In this document: piece by piece, positions 11,936 to 25,285 of the stretch
Layout: every line of letters begins with the position of its first letter
Numbering within the stretch: position 1 is the stretch's first letter
Assembly (NCBI GenBank): GCA_037957365.1
Contig: JARHVA010000316.1
Location: 558,001-622,000, forward strand
DNA from: Torreya grandis
Taxonomy: Eukaryota > Streptophyta > Pinopsida > Cupressales > Taxaceae
Direction of reading: 5' to 3'
DNA: 64,000 bases
The notes under the pieces: generated by a model
What the model saw: only the letters and a program-made list of their open reading frames with translations
Told to the model about the DNA's origin: nothing
Database searches by the model: none
Translations under genes and position numbers: made by a program

Positions 11936-14190
11936 CTATGGCAGCCTATAGAGAATAATTCTATCATTCATTTCCTTATTAGTAGTTTCAATATGTTCTA
12001 TATACATCTTACCATTACTCATATCAGCCTTATGATGAGCCTCATAAACCTTGTTATCTTCCTAATTAGGACAATAAAGTCCCAAGCAAATCCATCTCAA
12101 GCTTCAAACAAACCCTATTTGTCTACAAGAAATAGATGATAAGCATATATACTCAAAAGAGATATAGATAAGATATTCCCAAGCATTATATTGAGACCAT
12201 AAGAGCTCATTTTTAGTAAGCTAAAGAGGTATGTGCATCTTTCATAAGGTAAGGTTATTCAAAGTTCAGTGTTGATATCTTAGATATAGGTGGTCTAATT
12301 TTAGTCATTGAAGAGAGGTTGGTGGTTCATCAGAGACACCAAGGTCACCACAATCAACATCATGTTCCCATAGAGCTGCCCTTTTCTCTTCATAAATGTC
12401 AAAACAATGTATATCATAGCCCTCAAGATTTAATCCAAGCCTCATCAAGCTTTCTTGCCTGGAATTCTATCCAAGAGAGACCTCAGAAAGTTGAAAAAGT
12501 ATTTTTTGAGGAAGCTAATCTTCATGTTTCATAGCATATAATACATGAGCCTTCATCTTCAGTTTTTCAGGAAGAGATCTCCATTGAGTTGGTTAATTAT
12601 TTTGAGGCTCACCTAGCCAAGCAAGTTGAGCTTGAAAATCAACATCTTCAATATTCAATGGCAATTATAAAGACAAAATAATCTCAGTAGTAAATTCCTT
12701 CTTTTATACCCATGGTTACAACAAGTACAAAGTAAGAATCTCCTAAACCCAATTTCATGACTTGGAAATAGGTAAAACAATCTAGGGAGAGTGAAGAGCA
12801 TTCAAATATAAATCCAATTGTTATTCTGAAGGACAAACAGGAAATCATTCAACCTTCAATACTTTCTCTTCAAAATCCCGAGGCCTTTCCTTCATGGAAA
12901 TCTATTCAAGAGAACATGTAACATAGAGAGTAGGTGAATTCATTCAAGTTGATTAGTCTCATGAATAAAATCAATCATCAATGGTAACATCTCTAGACAT
13001 TTATCATCTTATTGATCATTTTCAAGGGTCTACCATGCCAATTCTTAAATAGGAGCCTCTCCTTTGTGAGGCAAGTGAAGAATTTGTAGATGAGGTATAT
13101 GAAGATGAAAGAGTTTTGCATGAACATGAAGAGAACATCACTATTGGCATAATCCTTGTCAAGGAAAATCATGATCCAATCAGAGTGCAAAGGAAGATGA
13201 AGTTAAAAAAGTTGATGTTGAGATAGAATATCAGCTAAAAGTAGATGATGAGATATAATAGAAATATGTTCTAGTTAGACAAGTTGATTATGTTTTCCAT
13301 GAACTCTTTGATCACACAATAATTTGCATTCATTATGAAAATCCATAAGAGATTTCAAAAGTGATAAAATTCAAGTAAAAATCAGCTAACTAAGATGAAG
13401 AACAAGTTGACTCTTAGAGCATGCCAAGTCATCGAGTCAATGTTAAATATGAAATAAGTTTAAATGACCAATCTGAGATATACTTAGCCTCATCATTGTG
13501 ATCAATAAATTGATGTGCTTCTTTTTATGCCTCCTAACTTTAATATTGAATAAGCTCCAATTGTACTTCAGTTTGATGAGAACAAATCATTAAACTTGTT
13601 TGACATCTTTCATTTAGGTTATTATTTACTTGAATGTGGTTCATTATAGGTTGAGAGAAGTGATTTAATCAAGAAAGAATAAATTAAACTTCCAAGCAAT
13701 CAAATCCAAGAAGTTGTCTTCTAAGGATATGACATGTTTGAGTCATTCAGACAAGGTTATCAATTTTTATCTTCAACTTCAGATATCTCTCTACTTTTGG
13801 AAGCTGAATATGAACTCAAATGGCCTCAGGAAGTCATGAAATCAGATCCTTCTCTCTAAGAGGTCAGCCTTGAAATAATGAAATAAGAACCACTTCAAGT
13901 TGTCCAACATGATCATAATTAGTAGCTCATGAGTGAATAATAATTGAGATTATTTTTCCAAAGTACACACATATAAGAGGAGTATTATTGGGTCTTGGAC
14001 TCACATCTATAATTCATGTACCTAAAATTGGTAGTAGAATAACCAATTGCTTCCCCAATAGATTATGAAGATGAAAATGCTCTTAGATACAAAATAAAGC
14101 TTTAAAGAGATGCAAATCATGTTTCAAGGTTCCATGGTGGAAAAAATAGCTTTCTATTTGACCCTGGAGGAAAGCTTTTCATTTCAGCTT
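11936..14190 (+). pseudogene. Family A internal ORF (Tyr-rich start, FDPGGK end), decayed
   Basis: Reading begins MAAYRE at about 11938 and passes through a Tyr/Pro-rich stretch (TSYHYSYQPYDEPH) that resembles the first ORFs of elements B (44660) and C (54240). A Gln/His/Glu-rich middle follows (open stretch 12319-12531) with many stops, and the reading ends NSFLFDPGGKLF followed by a stop at about 14190. The ORF of element B also ends in FVFDPGGK, directly at its stop. No zinc knuckle, protease, RT or integrase is visible, so the element is non-autonomous or lost them. The function is unknown; a gag-like structural protein is the obvious guess. Confidence 0.5.
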
Positions 14191-14499
14191 AGTTGTTTAG
14201 TTTATTTGTCATGTTTCAATAAGTGAATAGCATAAGCAATAGTCTTCTTCCCTTTTGTTGTGTTTGTATTATTTTCCTATTTCCTTAGGTTAGTTATCCT
14301 TGATTCTTAGTTTAGTTATTGTTTCCTTTTATTATTGTTGTTGTTACAATAAAAAGAGGTATATCAAAGTTCAAGAGTCTGTTTGGAGTTCAAGAGAGTC
14401 ATCAAGTCATATTATCATGTCTCAGATTGCCATTATCATGTGAAATCTAGTAGGGTTTTTTTACCAGCATGATGTTTAACCCCTATGAGTCACCAAAAA
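14191..14499 (+). other. Family A post-ORF stretch and junction before the 3' LTR
   Basis: T-rich non-coding sequence that ends ATGAGTCACCAAAAA directly before TGTTGG. Element C has GAGTCCCCAGAA before TGTTGAC and element B has GGTCACCAATAAC before TGTAGAG. The shared GAGTC(A/C)CCA phrase therefore marks the interior/3' LTR junction in all three, although it is not purine-rich like a normal PPT. Confidence 0.5.
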
Positions 14500-15840
14500 T
14501 GTTGGTAATTTGGCATTTCAAGGCCAAATACCAACCCATATAATCTAAAACTTTTTAGGGTAATGTGAGTAATCTCTTCATGGTGATCAATTGTGCATAT
14601 TTTGGCCTAAAAAGACAAATTTTAGTTTATAAATGATAAAATTGGTGTTTAAAAAGTCATTAAATTATCCAAAATACCTTCAAATATATTAAAATACATG
14701 TAATTAATTTATTTATAAAGTTTTATGATTTGAAAAGGTCGTTAAATGTAATTTTAAGCCAAAAAGGGGTCATTTTTAGCTCTCACGTGCCATATTTGGC
14801 TCCCAAAAGCATGTAAAAGGTTTATTTTTGTGTTAATACATGAATGATTCTTGTGGTATCCTTATAATGCACTATAATTAGTGGTGGAAGACTCAAGTAT
14901 GAATAAAAGGCAAAGAAAAGCCATTTTCATGCATATTTGAAAGGAGAAGTACATAATTTTATGACCATCCATACAACTGAGGCCATGAATAGGAGTAGTT
15001 AGGGATATCAGATCTTCCAAGATAAATTCATGGTAATAGGAGAAAAATAAGTTCAAAACTGATCTCTTCCCTTCACCTTGCTATTTTGCATATAAGAAGA
15101 GCCTTTTAGGTTTGTAGTTGGTACAGTTAGGAGAGAGAAAATCTAGGTCAACAATTTTTAGAGAGATTCCTAGTAGAGCAATTGTTTCTCAAATTGGTTA
15201 TCTCTCCTTCATGAATCACCCATTTGAAGTCAAGGCATACATCTATAGTCTTGCATCTGAGAAGGGAGTTAATTTTCTATAATTTCTCCTCACCAGGGCA
15301 TCATATCAAGAAAATTCAAGTTTGCATAGATTCTTAGAGACATGACTCACCCTTTCATGGCATCGATCAAGTCATTTTCACATATGTGAGGGCCAAATAT
15401 AGCTCAAGAAGACAAGAGAGTGTAAATATATAGTTTATCATGCTTCTAAAGGAGAATTATATGGTCTATGAGAGAGAAAGGGTTTCAAAATTTTATTGGT
15501 TTCATATTTGTAGGTATCTTCATCATGTTATTATAGTTTCATGCCATATTCTAAAAGGTTTCATTATGAATCATAGTAATAAGGACACCATTGTGCTCTC
15601 AATCATCTCCAAGGAGTCCCAGTTTAACAATGTTTAAGGAAAATTAGCATATTTTAAGGTTTTTTGTAAACTCCTATGTTTCATTTTCACCTCCTTATCC
15701 TCATTCAATGGCCTCTAAATCGATATATGTAGTGGAGGGTAGGCCTATGATTTCATATGACCCTTCAAGATGGCCTTAACATGCTCATAGTATTCTTAAT
15801 CACCTCCATCTTTTTACGTTCATCCCTGCTACCTTATCAC
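14500..15840 (+). repeat. Family A 3' LTR, first segment
   Basis: Starts TGTTGGTAATTTGG after the conserved junction phrase and runs to the insertion point of element D. After D the target sequence resumes at 25286 and leads without a break into the LTR copy that ends at 30129. Taken together, the 3' LTR would be about 6.2 kb. This segment has no counterpart at the truncated 5' LTR, so the start rests on the junction motif alone. Confidence 0.5.
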
Positions 15841-18840
15841 TATTGAGGTATGTTTGTCATTGATGTCAAAGAGGTCATCTTATGTAAATGAAGGTAAAAA
15901 AAGGTCAAAAGGATGTTTGGTGTGTGTGTGGCAGTAGTACAGGTCATGAAAAGCATGGAGGATGTTGTGAGGAATCCCTACATGCATTGAGGAGGTTATA
16001 AAACCTCAAGGTATATTTTGGAGAGATAAAATTACACTGGAGTGGCCTAGAGAAGCTAGAGTGTCATTGAACATCATAGAGGTAAAGACAGGTCAACAAG
16101 TTGGAGCATTTATTTTAGGTCTTAAGAATTCAACTCTAGTCAAACAAGTACATATATGTGATTTTATTAGTGTCATGAAGGAACCCTAAAATTTTGGTGT
16201 CTTGACTAGTTTTCTAGCTCAAGTTATAAGGCTTCTAAGTTGGTTTATTCGCTGGTGATGGTCTTGAAGACGTCAAGTTTAACGTTTAGGAAATAGTTGT
16301 TGGAATTTGAATAGTGAATGTTGGAATTCAAATTGGATAGTGAGAAACATACAAATAAATGGTGGTATAAGGAGATATAATGATAAAATTAATATGAATT
16401 AAAAACCAAAGTTTTAATAGACTCCAAGAGGAAGGTGATCCAAGTGGTGGTTTGATCCAGGTGTTCACATAAGTGCATTTATTGCACATAGAAGTTGACT
16501 ATAGTTGATTGGGTTTTCTCTAAGTGAACTTGAGAAGAGTTTTAATGGCTTAGAAATTATATAAATGTATTAAAATGGTGTTATAATCATTGAATGAGGT
16601 TGATAACTAGTTGCAATCATGTTATATGCTTTGATGGAGATCTAGTAGCGTGTTCTTGTATAAGAAATTCATCTTGGAAATTGATTGTGTTTGAAAGTTT
16701 TTGACTGTAGTAGAATAAGAGGTCTTTTTTGAGTTTTTTGGTTACTTTGGTCACTCAAGGTGATTTTTAAAAGAGTTTAAAGATGACATCAAGGTGATGA
16801 TGCTCCTATAGGTGCATTATCTTGTTCAATTTGGTTCATCGGAAGTGAAGATCAAGCTCAAATTGTAAATAATAATGAGCTAAGGGTTTAAAGGAGATTC
16901 ATGACTTCAAACCCTAAGAGTGTTGTCATGAGGTTAAGTGACTTCCATATGAGCTATGGAATTGAGTGATTGTTATGGGAACTAAGTTCAATATATCTTA
17001 TAATAGGTATCATGCTTGGGATTCATAGTTAAGCTCAGGTTGAGGTTCAAGAAGCAAGTTTAAGGATGATGGCTTTTATGAGTTGAAGATTGGTATTTTA
17101 AGACCAATACCTTTGAAATAAGAGTGTTGATTATTTGAATACCTGAGGAAGTATGATGATCTAAGAATGGAATGATAAGTTTTGAATGTTCATAATAGAG
17201 TCTTGACTAAGTATGTAAAATTGATTCATTGTGTCAAATTGAAGAATCTCTTGAAGGTTGCGGGGTTCTATATTCATCAAGATGACCTTAATATCATAGA
17301 GGATTAATAATATAGTTTTATATGTCTTGAATAATTTATTCATAGATCTGAAAATGATAAAAGTTCTATGCTTTTCCTGACAATGTAGTGACTGTGAGTT
17401 TGCAGAGTTTGAAGTAGAGTGAATACAAAGTTGTTCTTTGTGCTTTGCCATGTAGATGGGTGTTATATGAGAATAAATATGATATAAGGATGATGAAATT
17501 ATTTATTATACATTATTATTTTCTCAATATTCATACCATAAATTTTTATAGGTCTATCACAGTAAGAGTTGCATTCTCAAACTGAGATGGATGTGTGTTT
17601 CCATGAAGGGTTATGAAGTAGTCTAAGCCATGATGGCTTGTGGATCTTGAAGGGTATATGTTTGGTGTTATAAGGATAGTATATGAATTTTTTTTATTAT
17701 TTTTTCAGATGTCTCAAGAGATCTCTATTGTGAGAGAGAGGACAATAGGGATATTTTTGTTGTAAAAACTCTTAATGTAACGCATGATTGAGAGGGGCTA
17801 ATGCATTAGGCCTAGCCTAAGCCTAGAGTGTTGGTTTGTGCCATTTGAAGTATAACCAACCTAGAGATTGGGTATGTAATGTATGTAACATATCCTATTT
17901 GAATTTTTGTGATGCTAAAAGAATGAGTAAATTTTTTTGGTTGATAAGGAAAGTGTGTAAGCAAGTAGCATGTATAAGAGAGGGATAATTATGCATGTTT
18001 GGGTTAGTTATAGAATTTGTGAGTGAAGCGAATGGAATAGGAGTTTTCATAGGTATGAGAGGCCATGAAGTATATCAAAAAATAATTTTGAATGTGTGGT
18101 AAAGGTATAACATTGTGTTTGCAGGTGATTAGCTAGTGGATTGATTATTTCAAGGCTATCTAGGCCTATTTGTCTAGTTGAGAGATGTTGATATGAATCA
18201 AATAAGAAGAGTGTTGTGTGAGATTACACAAGTAATTTATCACATCAGAGAGTTGGCATGAATCAATCATACTCATATATAATTTTTAATGAATGCTTTC
18301 ATGATATCTTTAAACCATAAAAGAATTATTTAAGTAAAGAAGACGAAGGTTGTTGTATGCCTATGTGAGAGGCAGATTTGAGTGTTTGAGCTATAGAAGA
18401 CCATCATTAGTTATATGAGGGAAAAAAATCAAGTCAAAGTTTTATATTTTTGATTTAGTGGGTGATTTATTATCAAAGGGGGTTATATCCTTCTAGCAAG
18501 TTGGAGCTTTCTAAATCAAAGTGGGTGCTTGGTGAATTCTAGGGGTTGGTACTCCTTGTTGGGTTGGTGCTCAACTTAAGCTTGATTCATGGTTATAGGA
18601 CAAGTATTCCAAGCTATGTTTTAGCGGGTTTTATCCTCCATGAGGTTTTACCACATATATATTATGTTGTGATGTGTTCTTTTCTTTATGATTTCTATGT
18701 ATGTTCTCATTGTGGTGTTGATTGAATGGTTGATGTTCATATAATTATGATGGATAAATTATTGAGATAATAAAGTTAAGGGAAAAGTTATAAGTCCATT
18801 GATTCACTCCTCCTCACTCTCAGTGGTTGTGTTTCTAACA
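15841..18840 (+). repeat. Element D 5' LTR
   Basis: Begins TATTGAGGTATGTTTG and ends TTTCTAACA. It matches 22141-25280 along its length. Both copies begin TA rather than the canonical TG. No confident TATA box was placed. Confidence 0.88.
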
Positions 18841-18842
18841 AT

Positions 18843-18852
18843 TGGTATCAGA
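18843..18852 (+). other. Element D primer-binding site (iMet type)
   Basis: TGGTATCAGA lies 2 nt after the LTR end CTAACA. The canonical plant initiator-Met primer site is TGGTATCAGAGC. The last bases differ here (ATTAGG follows). Confidence 0.8.
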
Positions 18853-18890
18853 TTAGGTCCTTTTGGAGTAGGATTGAAGCTAGAAGGTGA

Positions 18891-20293
18891 TCTTAAGAAG
18901 CACAAGATGCCTAGAATGAGAAAAGTGTTTGGTGAATGTTTGAATGATCTAGAAGGAGAGTTTGAAGTGAACCTTAAAGCTAAGGTGAATCTTAAAGCTA
19001 ATAATGTTAGTTCCTTGGATGATTTGAAGTTTTTAAAATAAGATGAAGCTTGACATGAATTTTTTAGCTAATGATCTTAAGGAACAAGTGTGTAGTTTGA
19101 AGAATTGCAAGATTAACGAGTCCAAAAGGAATGAAAAGATCTTCATGAATCTCAAGGAGCAGTTAGGAGTTGTAAGTACAAACCTAAGGTCAAGATAATA
19201 AGAGTGAAAATTATATAAGTCTAAGTTTTAATAAGCTAAGGAAATAATGAGATCAAAGGACCTCAAAGATCAGTTACAAGTTGCTCTTGCAAGCCTAAGG
19301 TCAAAAGAAGAAGAGTGAATATTGTACAATTCTCAGTTAGAAGATTCAAATACATTATTGAAATCAGTGGAGGATGAATGTTTTCAATTGAAGACTAATC
19401 TTTTTTCCCTAAAGGATGAGCATGAAAAGGTCATAGTCAAGATAAGCAAGCTTAAAGAAGAACAAAAGAAATCAAAACAATTCAAAGAGGATGGCAACAT
19501 GAAAGTCAACAAGAGAAGATCAGTTAGACAACCAAATGCTACAAGGTATCATTGTTATGCTTTTCATATTTTTGGCCATAGGGCAAGGGACTGTACAAGG
19601 AATCCATCAAAGAATGAGTACTCATGGAGCTTTGAAATAAGGATCAATTGGTCTTAAAGAAATCATAACTGAGATAAATCAAGAGTTATGTTGAATGATA
19701 TTATTTTTATAGTTTCAATAAAATAGGACACATTGCCAAGTTTTGCAAGAATAGTTTGAAGAATCACTCAAGTCTAGACAAGAAGAGAGTTGCTCCTAAG
19801 AGTTAACCAATGGTATGGAGACCAAAGACTATGAAGGATAATCTTGATCAAGGTGGATTGACTACTATAGAAAAGAAGGAATTAGATATGAATAAGGTAA
19901 TGGAATGCCAAGAGAGTTTATCATCTATCCAGGTAGAAAAGGAGGTGGATGATAAAGACATCAAATTAAAGGAGCCAATAAAGACAAAGAAAATGGATGA
20001 TGCAGATATCATGCTTGTGGTGTCAAACATATCCAAGAAGGACCTGAAGGATGACTCTCAATTTATTTATTTCAAAATAGTTGAGAAAGAATAAATTGAA
20101 AAAGCATGCCAAGAACCCTTTTTATCCTCATGTGTTGTTAATACAGTCATAAAAGAGAAGAAGACTGATAAAGTGGATGAACAAGTTGTTTCAGACAAGA
20201 ATAAGATGAATAATAAGAATAATCAATCTTCTAAGTACAAGGTGATCAAGGAAGGAAGTGAGGAGATATGGATTTTTCCCAGGTACATGTTGT
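18891..20293 (+). pseudogene. Element D gag: coiled coil and zinc-knuckle relic
   Basis: Reading begins around LEGDLKKHKMPRMRKVFGE at 18885 and continues through a coiled coil in which a phrase LRSKEEE recurs (near 19185 and 19298). Then comes the open stretch 19322-19655 ending in a zinc-knuckle relic, YHCYAFHIFGHRARDC, where the second Cys of C-x2-C-x4-H-x4-C is Phe. After a frameshift a second knuckle appears, SFNKIGHIAKFCKN (near 19710), with its first two Cys also lost. An acidic/lysine-rich tail is open from 19810 to 20091. Knuckles of the GH-x-x-x-x-C type are typical of LTR-retrotransposon gag. No pol follows. Stops, shifts and lost Cys residues make it non-functional. Confidence 0.72.
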
Positions 20294-22126
20294 TCTAAGA
20301 GCCCACTGGAATGGGGTGTCTTTATTAGCTTCATAAATAAATTCTTCAATCAGAAGAAGCATGTGAGTTGCAGACAATGATTTTATCTTGAGATTGAAAA
20401 GCTATGATTTTTTAGTGCATCATTTGGTTTGTTTTTGTTGTTACTAAGAGATAGGATTAATCAATGGTATTGAGATAATAAGATAGTTTGGTTTAGTTAA
20501 GACTTGCCAAATGAGTTACAGTCAAAATGGTGAGTTTCTTTGATGAGATGAATGCCTATCAAGAAAAGGAGAGATGATTGAGATGTTCCAAGTGAATATT
20601 TGGATGATATATTATGGGGTAGAGTCTCCTAGGTGGTCAATATGGTCCAAGATTCTCTATAGGAGATTAATAATTAGATTTTGTGTTCTCGTGTCTTTTA
20701 GGCCTGTGTTAGGGCTTGAAGAGAAAATTATAATAAGATGAGTTGTACCCAAAGGTATTAGCTAAATCTTGGTGTTCATATCTTTTTGGTGGTGATCTAA
20801 GAATTTTGGAAGCTATTTATCAAAATATTCAATCGTATAATACATTTTTGGAGTAGAAGGACAAGAAGGTGTCTTGAAGGCCTAATTGCAGGTCCAGAAG
20901 TGCCCGGAAGAAGGAGATGGTCCAAAGCAGTCTGTCCCAAGTTTTCATGTGGAGAGAAAAAGTTCAAATGGGTTCTCAAAAAGGTAATTATTTTTTATAT
21001 AAACTTTGTCATTTGTTCCTAACATGAGAATTTGTTGAATAATAGGTATACAAGGATATACTATTCCATTGAAGAAATTTGAGTGTTTTGAAGGAAGAGG
21101 AAATTTTCCAAGTGCAAGAAAAGTATGGTTTAATTGAGTCAAAGTCATATCCTTTTGGCAATTCTCTAATTTTGTTTTAAGTTATTTGTCAGAATATTCA
21201 ACCATACAGTACATTTTTGGAGTAGAAGTGCAAGAAGGTGTTTTGAAGGCCTAATTAGGCTTAATTATAGGTCTAGAAGTGCCCAGAAGAAGGTGATGGT
21301 CCAAATCAACATATCCAAATTTTTATTGTTGAGAGATAAGGTTCAAATGGGTGCTCAAAAAGGTAAGTATTTTTTAGAGAAACTTTGTCATTTGTTCCTA
21401 ACATGAGAATTTGTTGAAAAATAGGGCTATAAGGATCTACTAGCCCGTTGAAGGAATTTGAGTGTTTTGAAGGTAAAGGAAGTTTTCCAAGTGCAATAAA
21501 AGTATGGTTCAGTTGAGTAAAATTCATAGGAGGTACTTTAATGTGATTCTAAGAGGCATGAAGACTTTGATGAGATTTTGAGCTTTTGAGCCTAGTTGAG
21601 ATGTCTTGTCATTTTAGGCCTTAAATAGATAAGTGTGATATTTTGAGAGATGAAAAATGAAAGATGTTACAAAAGGTGTGTGTTCCTTGTTTGAGATGTG
21701 AGTGAGGTATCAGGGGGAGCTTGTCATCTCTATGTATTGAAGGATAAAGGTAGGTTACAAATCTAAGATAATGAATATTCTTTGTGAGAGTTCAAAGGTA
21801 TGTCATCAAAGAGTTTCTTCTCTAATTTCTCTTAAGTATGATCAGTTAATTTGTGAGTTATATCGTATGGTGGAGATTTTTGTATAAAGATAAAGGGGGA
21901 GTTATTGTTATCCCAACTAAAGATAGAATGCATGATGTAAGGGGAAGCATATGAGATTCTACATGTTTAACTAAAGATGCCCTATATGTCACAAAGAGAA
22001 TTTCTAGGTCCAAGGATCAGAGGTAGTTATTGATGACCCTTTGTCATTAATGTCAAAGGGGGAGAAAGATCAGAAATAGAAGTAATGCTTATTGGAGTAA
22101 TTTTTTGACAATGGTTTGCCATCAAT
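20294..22126 (+). other. Element D non-coding interior with an internal tandem duplication
   Basis: No domain is visible downstream of gag. A block at about 20808-21150 is repeated at about 21178-21528 (shared phrases TACATTTTTGGAGTAGAAG, AAACTTTGTCATTTGTTCC, GAATTTGTTGAA). The period is about 370 bp and the copies have diverged clearly. Confidence 0.75.
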
Positions 22127-22140
22127 GAAAAAGGGGGGTT
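22127..22140 (+). other. Element D polypurine tract
   Basis: GAAAAAGGGGGGTT directly precedes the right LTR start TATTGAGG. Its position and purine content fit plus-strand priming. Confidence 0.8.
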
Positions 22141-25100
22141 TATTGAGGTATGTTTGTCATTGATGTCAAAGAGGTCATCTTGTGTAAATGAAGGCAAAAA
22201 GAGGTCAAAAGGATGTTTGGTGTGTATGGCAATATTGCAGGTCATGAAAAGCATGGAAGATGTTGTGAGTAATCCTTATATGTATTTAGGAGGTTATGAA
22301 ACCTTTAGGTGTATTTTGGAGAGAGAAAAGTACACTAGAGTGTCCTAGAGAAGTTAGAGTGTCATTGAACATCACAGAAGTAAAGACATGTTAGCAAGTT
22401 AGAGCAGTTATTATAGGTCTTCAAAAACTAACTCTGGTAAAAAAAGTAAATGAATGTGATGTTACTAGTGTCATGAAGGATCCCTAAAAGTTTAGTGTCA
22501 TGAATAGTTGTCTAACTCAATTTATAAGGCTTATAATTTGGTTTATTATTGGCTAGTGACAGACTTGAGGACGTCAAGTTTAACATTAAGGAAATAGCCA
22601 TTGGAATTTGAATAGTGAACATTGGAATTCAAATTGGATAGTGATCAACCTAAAAATAAATGGTGGTATAAGTATATATAGTGATCAAATGAATATTAAG
22701 TAAAAATAAAAGTTGTATTAGACTTCAAGAGAAAGGTGATCCAAGTGGTGGTTTGATCTAGGTGTCTGTACATGTGAATTTATTGCATATAAAAGTTGAC
22801 TACAGTGGACTAGGTTTTCTCTAAGTGAACCTGAGAAGATTTTTAATGGTTTAAAACTTGTATAAATGTATTAAAATAGTATTATAAGCATTGAATGAGG
22901 TTGATAACTAATTTTAGTATTGTTTTATGATTTGATGGAGATCTAGTAGTGTGTTCTTGTATAATAAATTCATCTTGGAAACTGACTGTGTTTGATATTT
23001 ATTCACTGTAGAAGAAAAAGAGGTCTTGTTTGAGTTGTTTTGTGACTTTGGTCACTCAAGGTGATTGGTAAAATATTTTAGAGATGACCTCAAGGTCATG
23101 ATGCTCCTATAGGTGCATTGTCTTGTTCAATTTGGTTCATCATAAGTGAAGATCAAGCTCAAATTGTAAAGAACAGTGAGTTAAGGGTTTCAAAGAGATT
23201 CATGACTTCAAACCCTAAGAGTGTTTTCATGAGGTTAAATTAATTACATATGAGATATGGAATTGAGTGAGTGTTAGGGGGACTGAGTTTAATATATCTT
23301 ATAGCAAGTATCAAGCTTGGGATGCATGGTTAATCTCAAGTTGAGGTTCAAGAAGCAAGTTTCAGGATGATGGCTTTTGTGAGTTGAAGATTGGCCTTTT
23401 AAAACCAATAGCTTTGAAGTTAGAGTGTTTATTTTTTGAAGACCCAAGGAAGTATGATGATCTGATAATGGAATGACAAGTTATGAGTGTTCATAGCAAA
23501 GTTTTGACTGAGTATGCAGAGTTGATTCATTACGTCAAATTGAAGAATATCTTGAAGGTTGTAGGGTTCTATATACATCAAGATGACCTTAAGGTCATAG
23601 AGGATTAAGAAGCTAATTGTATATATCTTGAATAATTTTTTTAGAGATCTAAGAATGATAAGAGTTATGTGTTGTTCTTGATAATGTAGTGACTGTGAGT
23701 TTGCAGAGTTTGAAGTAGATTGAATACAAAGTTGTTATTTGTGCTTTGCCATGTACATGGGTGTTATATGGAATAAATATTATCTAAGGATTATGAAATG
23801 ATTTATTATAAATTTTTCTTGTCTTAGTATTAATATAATAAAGTTCAGAGTTTTATCACAGTAAGAGTTGTATTCTTAGACCGAGATGGCTATGTGTTTC
23901 CATGAAGTGTTATGAAGTAGTCTAAGCCATGATGGCTTGTGGAGCTTGAAGGGTAGATGTTTAGTGTTATAAGTATAATATATGAAGTTGTTTTATGATT
24001 TTTTCATATGTTCTAGATGGATTAAGAAAACTTTGTTGTGTGATAGAGGACAATTATTTTTTATTTATGTCTCCATGGGACCTATTGATATTGTAAGGGA
24101 TAAAAGAGGTGTCAAGAGGTGAGTGAATAAGTTATGAGTTCTAAATCTTGTATAATGTCTAAAGGACCTAGTGGTTATGTTTCTAAAATGTTACATTAAG
24201 AGTCTTTACAATAATGATATCCCTCAATTAATGAGAGAAACTAATGCATTAGGCCTAGCCTAAGCCTAGAGAGTTGGTTTGTATCATTTGAAGTATGACC
24301 AACCTCAAGAGTGGGTATGTAATGTATGGGACATATCCTAGTTAATTTTTTTTTATGATCCAATAATGTGTAAAGTGTTTTGGCCGACAAGGAAAGTGTG
24401 TAAGCAAGTAGAATGTATAAGAGAGGACTAATTAGGCTTGTTTGGGTTAGTTAGAGAATTTATGAGTGAAGCGAATGGGATAGGAGTTTGAAGAGGTGTG
24501 AGAGGCCATTAAGTCTATCATAAAATCAATTTGAATGTGTGGTAAAGGTATAAAGTGTGTTTTCAGGTGATGAGCTAGTGGATTGGTTATTTTAAGGCTA
24601 TCTAGGCCTATTTGTCTAGTTGAGAGATGTTGATGTGAAGTAAAGAAGAGGGTTGTGTGAGATTACACAACTGGTTTATCACATCAGAGAGTTGGTATGA
24701 ATCAGTCATACTCATTTGCAGTGTTTCATATATGATTTCATGATAGCTTCAAGCCATAGAAGAACTATTTTAGTAAAGAAGAAGAGGGATATTATATGTC
24801 TATGTGAGAGGCAGATTTGAGAGTGTTTGAGCTATAGAAGACCATAATTAGTTGTGTGAGGGAAAAAAATCAAGGTGGAGTTTCATATTTTTTATTGAGT
24901 GGGTGTTTGATCAACAAATGGGGTTGTAACCTCTTAGCATGTTAGAGCTTGCTAAAGCCAAGTGGATGATTGTTAAATTATAGGGATTGGTGTTCCTTAT
25001 TGGGTTGGTGCTCAACTTAAGCTTGAGTCTTGGTTATAGGACAAGTAGTCGAAGCTATGTTTCAGTGGATTTTATCCCCCATGAGGGTTTCCCATGTAGA

Positions 25101-25280
25101 AATTATGTTGTGATTTTTTCTCTTATTTATGATTTCTATGTATGCTCTCATTGTGATGTTGATTGAATGGTTGATGTTCATATGCTTGTGATGGATAACT
25201 AATTGAGTCAATCAAATTAATGGAAAAGTTGTAAGTCCACTTATTCATCCCCCCCCCCATCAGTGGATGTGCTTCCAGCA
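22141..25280 (+). repeat. Element D 3' LTR
   Basis: Matches the left LTR from TATTGAGGTATG to the end (GCTTCCAGCA here). It is about 140 bp longer, partly through an extra stretch near 24060-24230. A run of nine C near 25248 lies close to the end. The target copy ATCAC follows. Confidence 0.88.
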
Positions 25281-25285
25281 ATCAC

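Larger units (their letters stand above)
15841..25280 (+). mobile_element. Element D: gag-only LTR retrotransposon
   Basis: Two direct repeats of 3.0 kb (15841-18840) and 3.1 kb (22141-25280) flank a 3.3-kb interior. The target duplication ATCAC is at 15836-15840 and 25281-25285. A TGGTATCAGA primer site (tRNA-iMet type) follows the left LTR and a G-rich PPT precedes the right one. Only gag-like coding is present, so the copy is non-autonomous. The LTRs differ by many substitutions and small indels, so it is old, yet it is younger than the family A LTR it interrupts. Confidence 0.9.

Noticed and set aside
25248..25257. Run of nine C near the end of an element D LTR
   Set aside because: Probably simple homopolymer variation. 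No function is supported.
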